Origin: Aphrocallistes beatrix
Lineage: Eukaryota; Porifera; Hexactinellida; Sceptrulophora; Aphrocallistidae
NCBI GenBank assembly: GCA_963281255.1
Contig: OY725491.1
Location: forward strand, 310,001 to 374,000
Length of the DNA stretch: 64,000 bases
Reading direction: 5' to 3'
In this document: positions 1 through 9,438 of the stretch, in pieces
How the letters are laid out: each line of letters begins with the position of its first letter
Position numbering within the stretch: the first letter of the stretch is position 1
The notes under the pieces: model-generated
Seen by the model: only the letters and a program-made list of their open reading frames with translations
What the model was told of the DNA's origin: nothing
The model's database searches: none
Translations under genes and position numbers: made by a program

Positions 1-92
1 CCACTCTTTGCAGTGCTGGTTACAATGTATCTGCTCTGTGGACACTAATAACATTATCAGTATTTGCTCTCTACGTTATCTCTGTGATATGA
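1..92 (+). CDS. 3' end of a two-EGF surface protein gene (partial)
   Basis: The window opens inside the last codons of an EGF-family gene. The frame starting at base 3 reads TLCSAGYNVSALW followed by a hydrophobic run and a TGA at 90-92. This tail is almost identical to the C-termini of the genes at 9439 and 16973, so the identification rests on paralogy. The hydrophobic end with no charged residues after it looks like a GPI-attachment signal or a tail anchor. The EGF modules lie outside the window. The downstream flank (about 93-290) also matches the 3' flanks of the other copies, for example the stretch ending in a variant of AATGGGTGCCAAA. Confidence 0.85.
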   Translation, partial: TLCSAGYNVSALWTLITLSVFALYVISVI

Positions 93-317
93 TAATGCTA
101 GATGTTTAACGTTATGTCTGATATAATATTCCATTTTGTTTGCTGATGTAGTTGTAGTATCAGCCTTCTATTCTTCTGCTTCATTATTTGTATTATTACA
201 TATATGTAGATTAAACTAATGCTAACACGTATGCTCATTAATTAAATAATGGGTGCCAAAGGGCGGGCAGGCCAAAAAATACCCTTTCAATAAGTTCTCT
301 TTAAGTATAGAGGCTTG

Positions 318-800
318 TTATATAGTCTAACCGGGCAAAAGTATTTGAAATCCTTACTATTTCCATCATAACTAGTTATAAGTGGGTCTATTCTTGGAGA
401 GATATGTAATCAAACTGTAACAGATACTGGAATTTCGATTTCAAATTCATATTCTACACATTCGAATTACTCAGGTTTGAAGCCTTCTATTGCTATATTC
501 ATTCATAAGTAGAATTTGTATGTCACCTTGTGCCACTTTTCACTCCAATTACCATTATACATGATGACGAGGAGTGGCACAAAGTGGCACAGTTTGATGA
601 ATCTTAACCTTAGAAGTGAATAAATCAATAGAAGGCATCTAACCTGAGTAATTCGAATGTGCAGAATATGAAATTGAAATCGAAATTATAATATCTGTAA
701 CAGTTTGATTACATTTCACTCATGAATACACCCACTTTATCACTAATTATGATGGAAGATAGTAAGGATTTCAAATACTTCTGTCCGATTAGAGATATAC
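318..800. repeat. Long palindromic MITE-like element
   Basis: Two arms of about 200 bp are inverted copies of each other. The left arm runs from about 318 to 545 and the right from about 590 to 800. For example GTATTTGAAATCCTTACTA (near 341) faces its complement near 760-778. The arms differ by scattered substitutions. No reading frame is present. The long-armed foldback structure is typical of a non-autonomous DNA transposon. The outer ends are fuzzy and I found no clear target-site duplication, so no superfamily is assigned. Confidence 0.7.
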
Positions 801-1459
801 AAATGGTGCTTTAATGTTCTTGTAATCCTATTTAAATATTCTACTGTCAACCCAACCTGAACTACTGATAGAACATGAACTAGTCGCTAAGAGTTAAATT
901 ACAGCTCTTGTCTAGTGTATGATTGACTATGATTGATTAATAGTGACTGTTCAACAAACTTTGTAAGATTGTGCTAGATATTTGATCAGAGATAAATGTA
1001 CCATCCTGTACCAGTATAATGTACAAGTAATACAGTATCTTGTTTCAGCACATTCTGTACGAGTAATACAATGAATGCCAGTCACCCTCGTACTACATGC
1101 CAATTCGTGCTAAGTCAACAGAAAATCCTGCTTTTCATTGTGTTCTTACAAGTATCTCATCCAAAATACCATAGAAATCGTACATTTCATTTTATTATTT
1201 GGCATGGGTTGACTTAGTGCTTTTGTGTGAGTTGGTAGTTGGAAATACTAGTTAGGTAAGAATCCCTAACAGTGTAGATTACGTCTAGTGGGGGGATTCG
1301 ATCTAATTTTATGTGCATAAATAAAACGACGAAGATAAGATCCAAGCCACTATCAACTATATTCGTTTTATTGTATGTATTACATCAATTTTCTTTCATC
1401 TGAATTCTATAGGGTATTCTGTTCCTATTTGAGATATATGATTTGTTTACTATGTAATA
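801..1459. other. Gene-free interval
   Basis: No gene is supported here. Around 1000-1080 there are degenerate copies of the short GTAATACAG/CTGTACGAG motifs that recur upstream of the EGF genes (for example 3540-3710 and 15700-15810), so part of this is probably decayed EGF upstream flank. Confidence 0.5.
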
Positions 1460-2049
1460 CAGGCAGCCCTCGCCGTTCGCGAGTTTGCCATTCGCGGTTT
1501 CGACTATTCGCGGAAATTTTTTTGAGTCTTGTTTTGCTATTCGCGACTCGTTCCCTCTACTATTCGCGGTTTTTGTTACTCTCTTCAGTAGTTTCATGGG
1601 CCACCATAAGTCCATAACCTTATACTATGTATCTCCATATTATCCTGGCAATATCATTTCCTGTTTCTATTGTTCTATACTAATACTTGACGCATTGTTT
1701 CTACGTATGCTTATAATTTTATACCTAATAATTACATCATGCCTAAGAAGAAGTTGGTTGGTGATTGTAAGGATAGACTTTACTATTTAGGTATGGTACT
1801 TAGGTTTGCTTATAGGGGATCTATATTTTTCATTTATGACTACCATTTTACTTGTGCCAGTGTTTGCATCAGCATTACAGCTCAACTATTGAATCAATAA
1901 CGTATTTAGCAAACAGTATCTAGCGTCGTTTTTATAATCTAGGAACGTAACCCCACTATTCTCATTGAACTTACGTCTTGCCGTTCGCGATTTTGCCATT
2001 CGCGACAATTCTCAAGAACGTAACCCCCGCGAACGGCAAGGGATACCTG
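1460..2049. mobile_element. Pogo/Tigger-like non-autonomous element with TTCGCG ends
   Basis: A 590-bp element flanked by TA on both sides (1458-1459 and 2050-2051). The left end starts CAGGCAGCCCTCGCCGTTCG and the right end, reversed, starts CAGGTATCCCTTGCCGTTCG. These imperfect terminal inverted repeats carry the CAGG(N)nCCTCG-style start seen in pogo/Tigger elements. ATTCGCG is repeated several times just inside the left end. The open frame within it (1485-1790) is not recognisable as transposase, so I call it non-autonomous. Confidence 0.65.
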
Positions 2050-2284
2050 TACATCAATTAATTCAATTCAATCTCCCAGTTTATTTGGACCCTATTTCTC
2101 CTTATTTGTATAGCTTCTAATAGTTTTAAATGTTATTACTATTTCTGGTCTAGATGGCTGTAATAACCGATAAGATTAACTATTGAGTGTAGCCATAAAA
2201 TATACCTGGAATTCAATACGTTTTAATATAAACAATTGGAAAGCAAAATAATTTGAAAAATTATTGATAATACTTCCTGATCTA

Positions 2285-2516
2285 CAGGGTGTAAAAGTGT
2301 TGTCACCTTTCATCTTAGCACGAATTTAATAGGTGTACAAAAATTTGATAATGGGAAAGGAAAAGGGGATATCGAAAATGTTGTGATGTCACAAAATATA
2401 GTAATGCGTGATAGCTAACGACAGGCTAAGAGTTTTGTATTTGATTACTATTGGTTCGATATCAATCAAGCATAATGATGAATAATCTAGGGTGACAACA
2501 CTTTTGTTATACACTA
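2285..2516. mobile_element. Small MITE with AAAAGTGTTGTCACC ends
   Basis: The left end carries AAAAGTGTTGTCACC and the right end carries the exact complement GGTGACAACACTTTT, each next to a TA dinucleotide. Length is about 232 bp and there is no coding capacity. It fits a Tc1/mariner-type MITE. The outermost bases of the two ends differ, so the precise boundaries are approximate. Confidence 0.6.
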
Positions 2517-2544
2517 TAATCAAAGCATCGGAAGCTAGTTAGAT

Positions 2545-3300
2545 AGAGTACAAATCCGCCATTAATATACCTAAACCTACGGATAGTAGTCAAGTCACAG
2601 GAAACAATCCTACTTGTATAGTGGCCCTTTTCTAATTTATGTTCAGGGCACATACATCATGAATATAGATCAGATTACCCATACTTGACGATATCTACTG
2701 CAGTTGAGAGTTCTTAGTAGTTAGTTAGTATTATATTGCACATACAGGATACACGAGATGTATTCTCTTACAAGAAGGCGGTACAAAATGATGTATTAGA
2801 CATACAGAATACACGAGATGCTGTATTCTCTTATCTGAAGGTGGTACAAAATGCTCTATTACACACACAAGAAAGCGATATAACATGCTGTATCACACAT
2901 AGTACAGGGAAGTATTTACAAAATGTAGTTGGATTCGGGTTCTAGTTACTGTCCTTATATCCCAATTCATATAGGAATAATAACCCTCGATACTTAGAGA
3001 GAACGAAACGTAATTTTTTGGCCTTTTAGCACCCGTCATTTACTGAATAAATATTAGTTAAATATATATCTACGTAAGAATACAAATAATGAAGCAGAAA
3101 AGAAGCTTGATACTATAATTAGCTTAACATCACATCAACAAACAAAAAGGAGTATTCTCTCAAACATGATTCTATTGCTAGCAATAATTATCACATCACA
3201 GAGATAGCGTAGAGAGCAAATAGAAGAATATGCAAGAGTTTTACACTAATAGACAACAATCCTACTATTTATACTATAATGATTTGCATATATCCTTAAT
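2545..3300 (-). pseudogene. Inverted, decayed segment of the EGF gene array
   Basis: Read on the minus strand this segment has the order of the EGF array. First comes a promoter fused to a gene tail (3290-3191), then 3' flank, upstream flank, a promoter (about 2730-2600) and a fragment of mature-protein sequence (about 2599-2552). That fragment reads FRYINGGF-like residues with the signal peptide deleted. The minus-strand promoter near 2610-2625 has lost exactly the TATAAATA box found in the functional copies. Relative to the flank of the gene at 3902 it forms a large inverted repeat (about 2598-3093 against 3350-3870). Confidence 0.75.
3191..3273 (-). pseudogene. EGF-family promoter joined directly to the gene's last codons
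   Basis: On the minus strand a TATAAATA box (3266-3273) and leader are followed immediately by the final codons FALYAISVM and a TGA (3191-3193). Signal peptide and both EGF modules are missing, so an internal deletion joined leader to tail. A second near-identical copy lies at about 8797-8879. It cannot encode a functional protein. Confidence 0.75.
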
Positions 3301-3842
3301 ATTAAAACTCGATTATGTTTACATAATTATATATATATATATAATTATTTTTGTATTCTTACGTAGATATAGATTATACTAATATTTATTGAGTAAATGA
3401 CGGGTGCTAAAAGGCCTAAAATTGACCGTTTCGTTCTCTCTAAGTAACGAGGGTTATTATTTCCTTTATGAATTGTGATATAAGAACTGTAACTAGAAAT
3501 GACACCGATTCCAACTACATTTTATAAATTCTTCCCTGTACTATGTGTGATACAGCATGTTATATCGCTTTCTTGTATGTGTAATAGAGCATTTTGTACC
3601 ACCTTCATGTAAGAGAATACAGCATGTCGTGTATCCTGTATGTCTAATACATCATTTTGTACCTCCTTCTTGTAAGAGAATACATCTCGTGTATCCTGTA
3701 TGTGCAGTATAATACTAACTAACTGCTAAGAACTCTCAACTGTAGTAGATATCGTCAAGTCTGGGTAATCTGATCTAATTTTATGATGTGTGTGCCCTGA
3801 ACATAAGTAACACCACTAGATAATGCCAAGTCACTATACAAG

Positions 3843-3850
3843 TATAAATA
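3843..3850 (+). promoter_or_regulatory. TATA box of EGF gene at 3902
   Basis: TATAAATA lies 52 bp before the chosen ATG, inside the block CACTATACAAG-TATAAATA-GTAGGATT. This block is conserved ahead of the genes at 9439, 10768 and 16011 and partly at 16973. Confidence 0.8.
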
Positions 3851-3901
3851 GTAGGATTGTTTCCTGTTAGTATTCGCTCGCTCATATTCTTCGACTCGCC
3901 A

Positions 3902-4582
3902 ATGTTGCGCTATTTGGTATTTCTCGTAGTGCTTATTACACTATTCATTTCTTCTAATGGGCAGCTTGTTGATGTGTGTAACTCGACTAATTTCTTTAGT
4001 TTTAGGGACAATAATAACGGATTAGAAGTATGCCAGTCTATGGCTGGAAATCCGGTTACATATGAATTCGTACCAGTCTGTGAGTCTTCTATTTTATCCT
4101 GTACTAACTGTAATTTGACCTGTCAAAACGGTGGTACTTGTGTAACAGTAACTATAACAACTGGAATTAGTGGGTGTCTCTGTCCACAGAATTGGGGAGG
4201 TCCGACATGTAATACTCGAGTTGATAATTGCGTTTTAGGTACAGCCTGTTTAACAGATAACATTCCATTTCGTATATGTGCTTCTTCTGTTCCATACGGA
4301 GAAACATATCTACTAGAAGTCTGTCAGATTCCCGGAGTAAATTGTAATCCATCTTCTTGTTCTTTGACCTGCCAGAATAATGGAACATGTATTACACAAA
4401 TAGTCCAAGGTAATGCTATGGAAGTTTGTTTTTGTGCGAATGGATATGCTGGAACTCTCTGTGATACTATGACAACTCCTTTCAATGTATCTACTCTCTG
4501 CAGTGCTGGTTACAATGTATCTGCTATGTGGGAACTAATAGTATTAGCAGTATTTGCTCTCTACGTTATCTCCGTGATGTAA
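3902..4582 (+). CDS. Small surface protein with two EGF-like modules
   Basis: A 226-residue protein. Residues 1-20 form a signal peptide (hydrophobic, ending SSNGQ). Two EGF-like modules follow, with signatures NLTCQNGGTC...CLCPQNWGGPTC and SLTCQNNGTC...CFCANGYAGTLC. A cysteine-containing linker lies between them, and the C-terminus is hydrophobic with no charged tail, as in GPI-anchored proteins. An in-frame ATG at 3857 would add 15 residues. I prefer 3902 because it aligns with the starts of the paralogues and follows the TATA box at the same distance. Single exon. Product is probably extracellular and membrane-tethered; ligand unknown. A Tc1-type transposon sits in its 3' flank. Confidence 0.85.
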   Translation: MLRYLVFLVVLITLFISSNGQLVDVCNSTNFFSFRDNNNGLEVCQSMAGNPVTYEFVPVCESSILSCTNCNLTCQNGGTCVTVTITTGISGCLCPQNWGGPTCNTRVDNCVLGTACLTDNIPFRICASSVPYGETYLLEVCQIPGVNCNPSSCSLTCQNNGTCITQIVQGNAMEVCFCANGYAGTLCDTMTTPFNVSTLCSAGYNVSAMWELIVLAVFALYVISVM

Positions 4583-4701
4583 TAATGTTAGATTTTGAGC
4601 CAGGATATTCCTTTTTTGTTTGATAGTATATATTCCTTTTTTTAGATAGAATATTCCTTTTTGTTTCCTTTACTTTGTATTTCTATTCTTACATGTATAT
4701 A

Positions 4702-6060
4702 CAGTAGGACGACATAATTATTTAGAATTTTGTTTTTGTTAGAAAACCAAGTGCTATCAATTCAATAAGTTATGGTCATAGACGAAATCAATTTTATTTA
4801 TATTTCTATGTATTATGGAACTACTAGATTGCTTATGATAGCAACTTGCACTTTACTTTACAGGATGCGGCTGTGGAATCTTGAGAGGTTTCATAGTTTT
4901 TGTCATTTTTTTCAATCTTTATGTTTTTATTAAATATATTTTCATTAAATAGCTTACAAACTTTCTCTAATGTCCCAGAAACATAAGCGGGAACAAATAC
5001 AAGTATTATCCGAAGTTGGTAAGCACACTCCTAGGGCTATATCTCAACTTTTATCCGTTAGTCTGGCAACGGTCTACAATACACTCAACCGCGTTAAGAC
5101 AGGCCGCACTCTTGAACATGGGGTAGGTGCGGGTAGACCAGCAGTAAAGTACCAGGCAATAAAAGGAAGTCTTTCGCAACAGATTCGTAGGTCTAAAGGA
5201 GCAAAAACTATCAAGGATATGCATGCAAATTTAAAGATTCCCGTGAGTAAACGTACTGTTGAGCGAGCACTTGCAAGACTCCAGTACAAGAAGGTCTTTC
5301 CGGTTAAAACCTTCATGCTATCCGAGAAGAACCGTATTAAAAGAATGGATTGGGCAAGGAAATACGAGAAAAAACACTGGAGGAATGCTATCTTTTGCGA
5401 TGAAGCTTCCTTTTGGTTGCATGGAGGTAGGGTGAAGATGTGGACAAAAGCTGGAAAAAAACGCTGGCAACCTGTCCCGAAGCATAGCCAAAAGGTGCAC
5501 ATCTGGGCGGCATTTTCGTCAATGGGAACTTTTCCCTTATGTATATTCCGTCAGAATTTAACAGGAGTCTTATACTGCAAAATCCTACAATGGCATTTAC
5601 TATCCCAGGCAGACGTTTTCCATCAAAATAACTGGTTTCTTGTAGAGGATAACGACCCTAAGCACACGTCCAAAGTTGTGAAGACGTTTATGGAAGAAAA
5701 TATGCCTCGGAAGTTGTTAGATTGGCCAAGTCAAAGCCCTGATATTAATCCAATAGAGAATTTATTCGCTTGGATTAAATATCAACTCAATAGGCTCCCG
5801 CACCGAAGGCCTACTACAGTTTCCGCACTGGAGTTCAAGTTGAAACAGATTTGGAATGGGATAAGTCCGGAATTTTTGGAACCATATTGGCATTCTATGC
5901 CCAAAAGATGTAGAATGGTAGTGAATAATAGTGGATACCCTATTAAATATTGAAATACTAACAAATAACTTTTCTTATGACTATTCGTTTCAGGAAATAG
6001 ACTATTTAATATAGTGAACTCGAGAATTCTTTGATTCTAAATAATTATGTCGTCTTACTG
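4702..6060 (+). mobile_element. Complete Tc1/mariner transposon (DD35E type)
   Basis: 1359 bp bounded by 26-bp terminal inverted repeats (4702-4727 and 6035-6060) that differ at one position; the left end starts CAGTAGGACGACATAATTAT. TA flanks both ends (4700-4701, 6061-6062), as expected for this superfamily. The paralogous 3' flanks near 205-215 and 11700-11720 read straight through as GTA(TA)GATTAAA without the insert, so an empty site is visible. It holds one intact transposase gene on the plus strand. Near-identical ends plus an open frame suggest recent, possibly still competent, insertion. Confidence 0.92.
4970..5953 (+). CDS. Tc1/mariner-family transposase
   Basis: 327 residues, typical length for Tc1-type transposases. 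It starts with two helix-turn-helix regions (about 18-42 and 78-104) linked by a GRPAVK stretch like the AT-hook linker of the family. The DDE domain has all three acidic residues: D144 in IFCDEASFW, D227 in VEDNDPKHTS and E263 in DINPIENLF. The last two are separated by 35 residues, so this is a DD35E variant, not the classical DD34E. It catalyses cut-and-paste transposition at TA sites in the nucleus. No stops or frameshifts are seen. Confidence 0.93.
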   Translation: MSQKHKREQIQVLSEVGKHTPRAISQLLSVSLATVYNTLNRVKTGRTLEHGVGAGRPAVKYQAIKGSLSQQIRRSKGAKTIKDMHANLKIPVSKRTVERALARLQYKKVFPVKTFMLSEKNRIKRMDWARKYEKKHWRNAIFCDEASFWLHGGRVKMWTKAGKKRWQPVPKHSQKVHIWAAFSSMGTFPLCIFRQNLTGVLYCKILQWHLLSQADVFHQNNWFLVEDNDPKHTSKVVKTFMEENMPRKLLDWPSQSPDINPIENLFAWIKYQLNRLPHRRPTTVSALEFKLKQIWNGISPEFLEPYWHSMPKRCRMVVNNSGYPIKY

Positions 6061-6062
6061 TA

Positions 6063-6429
6063 GATTAAACTAATAGTGGTTGTAAGTACATTAATTAATT
6101 AAATAATGGGTTCCAAAAATGACCGTTCGAAGATTCGTTGTACTATATATAAATGGGGATATGATGATAAGACTGCTTTTAGTTGCCTATAATCGGACGT
6201 TTAAAGTATATGTTAAAATGACCGATAATAGTAATTAATATCATAGAAACTTAATTCAATTTATGCTTTCCTGTAAAATATTTTCAAACACGGCACCTAC
6301 ATAGATATGTATATGTTATAGTCAATATGTAAAATCAGGCAATTCATAAATTGGCTAATTCACTTAGTTAATTGTTTAAAATGATTGAAATTTTCAGGCA
6401 ATTTAGAAATTGAATGAAAATTCTAGCAC
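6063..6429. other. EGF-array 3' flank
   Basis: No gene. The sequence following the transposon continues the 3' flank of the EGF gene at 3902 and aligns with 10262-10560 and 11712-12110 (shared stretches include AATGGGTTCCAAAAATGACC). This shows that the genes were duplicated together with their flanks. Confidence 0.65.
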
Positions 6430-8140
6430 TGAATTTGAATGTTTAATCATGACAGACTCCCAAAGGTATAAAAGGAAAACATCACATTACAAAACATTGA
6501 ATTGATAACAAATAACATTCGAATCCTATTATTGAATTTGAGGTATAAATATCGAAATTCGGAATTCGACAGGAAAATCTACACCAGTGTTCCTCAAACT
6601 AATTTAGCACACCGCCCCCTAATCAGGATTTTACTGTCGACACCGCCCCCTCCCCTTACTCATGATCCGTACGCCATCAACAGTGTAATTATTGTATTAA
6701 TTAGTCACGGAAAACCATTGACAGTGTGATTATTGTACTTTCTAGCTCTTACAACTACAGTTAATGTTGAAATTTGTTTCAAAGATTGACCAACAATATT
6801 CTAGAATACATATTTTTTTTGAGGTTCAAATATCGTAGATGTATTGGTTCAAATATCGTAGATGTATTCTTGGACACTACGAGATACCTAGATGTGATGA
6901 TGTTGATAAGTTGATTCGCAAACGTAAGGATAATTCTGAGGACCCTACACATTTTGCTCATAATTAATGAGATGTTTGACATTATTAAACGTGCTCATAT
7001 TCAAACTGGTCATGTTAACCTTGACAGACAAGGTCTTTGACATGTCAATCCATGGCTGGTGATAATCGTATTGAAGTCCGCCTAATGGCCTTCGTTTTGC
7101 CGAATTTCAGATAAACAGGAGCTATCATTCAGGCATTAAATGGACGTCACCATTTTTCTACGCGCCTAGACTCATTTGTATATAGCAATTTTATATATGT
7201 TTTATGCCACGCTGCTAAGTAGGCGTATACCGCGCTCCTAGCCCCAAAATCATACGCTTAGTTATGATTCATGGGATCAAATACGCGCCTCTAGCCGCGC
7301 CCAGTACGCCTGGATGAAAGCCTGCTTGGAAATATTAAAATACATGAAATATGAGGAACTGTGTATACGCAGCTTATTCTCCTGATGAATCCAATAATAC
7401 TAATGTGCATTTTACAAATACCTCACAGTCAAATTCACAGAATATATCAACGGATGATCTTGTAGAAGTGCATCGAAATAGTATTCAACGTAAGCGAGCT
7501 CGAGATGGCTTGGTGGTTCAGAGTTGCGCTATGGTTCAACGCAGTCGACTTGAACAAGTTGCTGGTGATCCTGGTGATAAGGTGACTATCCCGATACTCT
7601 TGGTCGAACGTGGTAAAGGTGACCCACGAATCATAATGGATATTATTCTGGATCGAGATGAGAGAGAACTGTATCGCATAGCAGTTCGCTTGGGGATACT
7701 TAAATGACTTTAGCGAGAAATCATTTTGATCTTTGTCCACTTTACAACTACGAGGATATATAGGATATATAGGATATAAGATGTGGAGGTTGTACTTCGT
7801 GAGGCTGTGCACCAAGAATAGAATTGTGGTGGTCAATGTTTTACAAAATGTAACTGTGCAGTAACTGAAAGGGCTGTAGAACTGACAGGTGTAAGTGTTT
7901 CAAAGCCCGACAAATTTGCAATGGTAGGTGTCATTCAAGCCTCACTTGCAAAAATAAAGAAGTATAATCCCATTTATTTATAACTTTAAATCTTCATATC
8001 TCTTGCCTCCTGCTTCGTATACTAATGTTGTGCTTCTTTTCTCTTGCTTAATCCATTTATTAATGTTGTCCTTGGTTTGTTATATTTAAAATATCCCAAA
8101 TTAATTCAGTCAAAGTGAATAATGACCTCAGGCAATCCTT
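6430..8140 (+). pseudogene. Decayed integrase-bearing element (KRBA2/Gypsy-type integrase)
   Basis: Broken reading frames carry integrase features. MFDIIKRAHIQTGH (about 6970-7010) matches the start of an integrase zinc-binding region. The frame 7351-7707 contains PILLVERGKGDPR and MDIILDRDERELY, like the region after the catalytic core in KRBA2-type domesticated or Gypsy-like integrases. A CNC-rich stretch near 7850 is out of frame. The catalytic core itself is missing, and a hAT-type MITE sits at 7130-7324. A second copy with different deletions lies at 12100-13105. Family naming is from memory of motifs. Confidence 0.55.
7130..7324. mobile_element. Truncated hAT-type MITE (TAGGCGTATG family)
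   Basis: Right end GGATGAAAGCCTG and an interior with TAGGCGTAT and GGGATCAAATACGCG motifs match the complete copy at 37672-37895. The left end has lost the sequence between the CAGG start and the AAATGGACGTCACC motif. Confidence 0.6.
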
Positions 8141-8180
8141 ATATATTACTTATGTATATAGTATATATATATATACTATA

Positions 8181-8353
8181 TAGTAGAACTCGGGATAAGA
8201 CGTAGTTCGGCTTAGTACGTACTCATTTCTCTGAACCAAAATTCTTTTAATATATAGATTCCTGTAATACAATCAACTCGATTAGTAAGTACTTACGGAT
8301 AGTAGGTATTTTTTTCAGTTTCCCGGAGGGGTACGTCTTATCCGAGTATACTG
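8181..8353. mobile_element. 173-bp MITE with GGATAAGACGTA ends
   Basis: Inverted ends AACTCGGGATAAGACGTA (left) and TACGTCTTATCCGAGTATA (right) are flanked by TA. An equally long copy lies at 14269-14441. It is non-coding and Tc1/mariner-like by its TA flank and CAGTA-type end. Confidence 0.65.
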
Positions 8354-8385
8354 TATGTATATACTAGTATAGACGTATATATATA

Positions 8386-8460
8386 TATCTGTAACGAATC
8401 CAGTCTTCCGGTGGACACAAAGTGTCCGCCAGCCGCGCAGCGCAAGCAAGGAAAGTCCGT
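8386..8460 (+). repeat. Deleted copy of the GC-tailed repeat
   Basis: TCTGTAACGAAT at the end of a (TA)n tract is fused directly to the GC-rich tail with the perfect-looking hairpin motif GGACACAAAGTGTCC and GCCGCGCAGCGCAAGCAAG. Full units lie at 13253-14260. The same deletion derivative occurs at 14502-14575. Confidence 0.65.
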
Positions 8461-8796
8461 TTGTAATGAGTAGTAGTGACAATATATTTGACATAAATTA
8501 GCTCTTTTCACATCCAAATCACTCATCTTAGAAAATGTTGACATAAATACTCTAAGTATCCGAATAAACGCACCCCCAGTTTATTAATCTCTTCCCTGTA
8601 CTATGCTCTGGCTACGCCACTGAGTAAGTGCAATATACCCCGTCATTTACTGAATAAATATCAGTTAAATCTATATCTACGTAAGAATACAAATAATGAA
8701 GCAGAAAAGAAGCTTGATACTATACTAGCTTAGCATCACATCAACAAACAAAAAGGAATATTCTCTCAAACATGATTCTATTGCTAGCAATAATTA

Positions 8797-8879
8797 TCAC
8801 TTCACAGAGATAACGTAGAGAGCAAATAGAAGAATATGCAAGAGTTTTACACTAATAGACAACAATCCTACTATTTATA
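8797..8879 (-). pseudogene. Second EGF promoter-tail fusion remnant
   Basis: Nearly identical to 3191-3273. On the minus strand a TATAAATA box (8872-8879) and leader run straight into the last gene codons. The surrounding block (about 8640-9410) is a near-identical direct duplicate of about 3030-3850, so the deletion predates that duplication. Confidence 0.75.
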
Positions 8880-9379
8880 CTATAATGATTTGCATATATC
8901 CTTAATATTAAAACTCGATTATGTTTACATAATTATATATATATATATAATTATTTTTGTATTCTTACGTAGATATAGATTATACTAATATTTATTGAGT
9001 AAATGACGGGTGCTAAAAGGCCTAAAATTGACCGTTTCGTTCTCTCTAAGTAACGAGGGTTATTATTTCCTTTATGAATTGTGATATAAGAACTGTAACT
9101 AGAAATGACACCGATTCCAACTACATTTTATAAATTCTTCCCTGTACTATGTGTGATACAGCATGTTATATCGCTTTCTTATGTGTAATACATCATTTTG
9201 TACCACCTTCATGCAAGAAAATACAGCATCTCGTGTATCATGTATGTGTAATATAATACTAACTAACTGCTAAGAATCCTCAACTGCAGTAGATATAGTC
9301 AAGTATGGGTAATTTGATCTAATTTTATGATGCATGTACCCTGAACATAAATTAGATAAGAGCCAAGTCACTATACAAG

Positions 9380-9387
9380 TATAAATA
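9380..9387 (+). promoter_or_regulatory. TATA box of EGF gene at 9439
   Basis: TATAAATA lies 52 bp before the ATG, in the same conserved CTATACAAG context as at 3843. Confidence 0.8.
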
Positions 9388-9438
9388 GTAGGATTTCTTC
9401 TTGATAGTACTCGCTCGCTCATATTCTTCAGCTCGGCA

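Noticed and set aside
1485-1790. 101-codon frame inside the 1460-2049 element, considered as transposase
   Set aside because: No DDE or helix-turn-helix features; the element is short and its ends explain the sequence.
5074-5502. 142-codon minus-strand frame inside the transposase
   Set aside because: Antisense shadow of a clear Tc1-type transposase.
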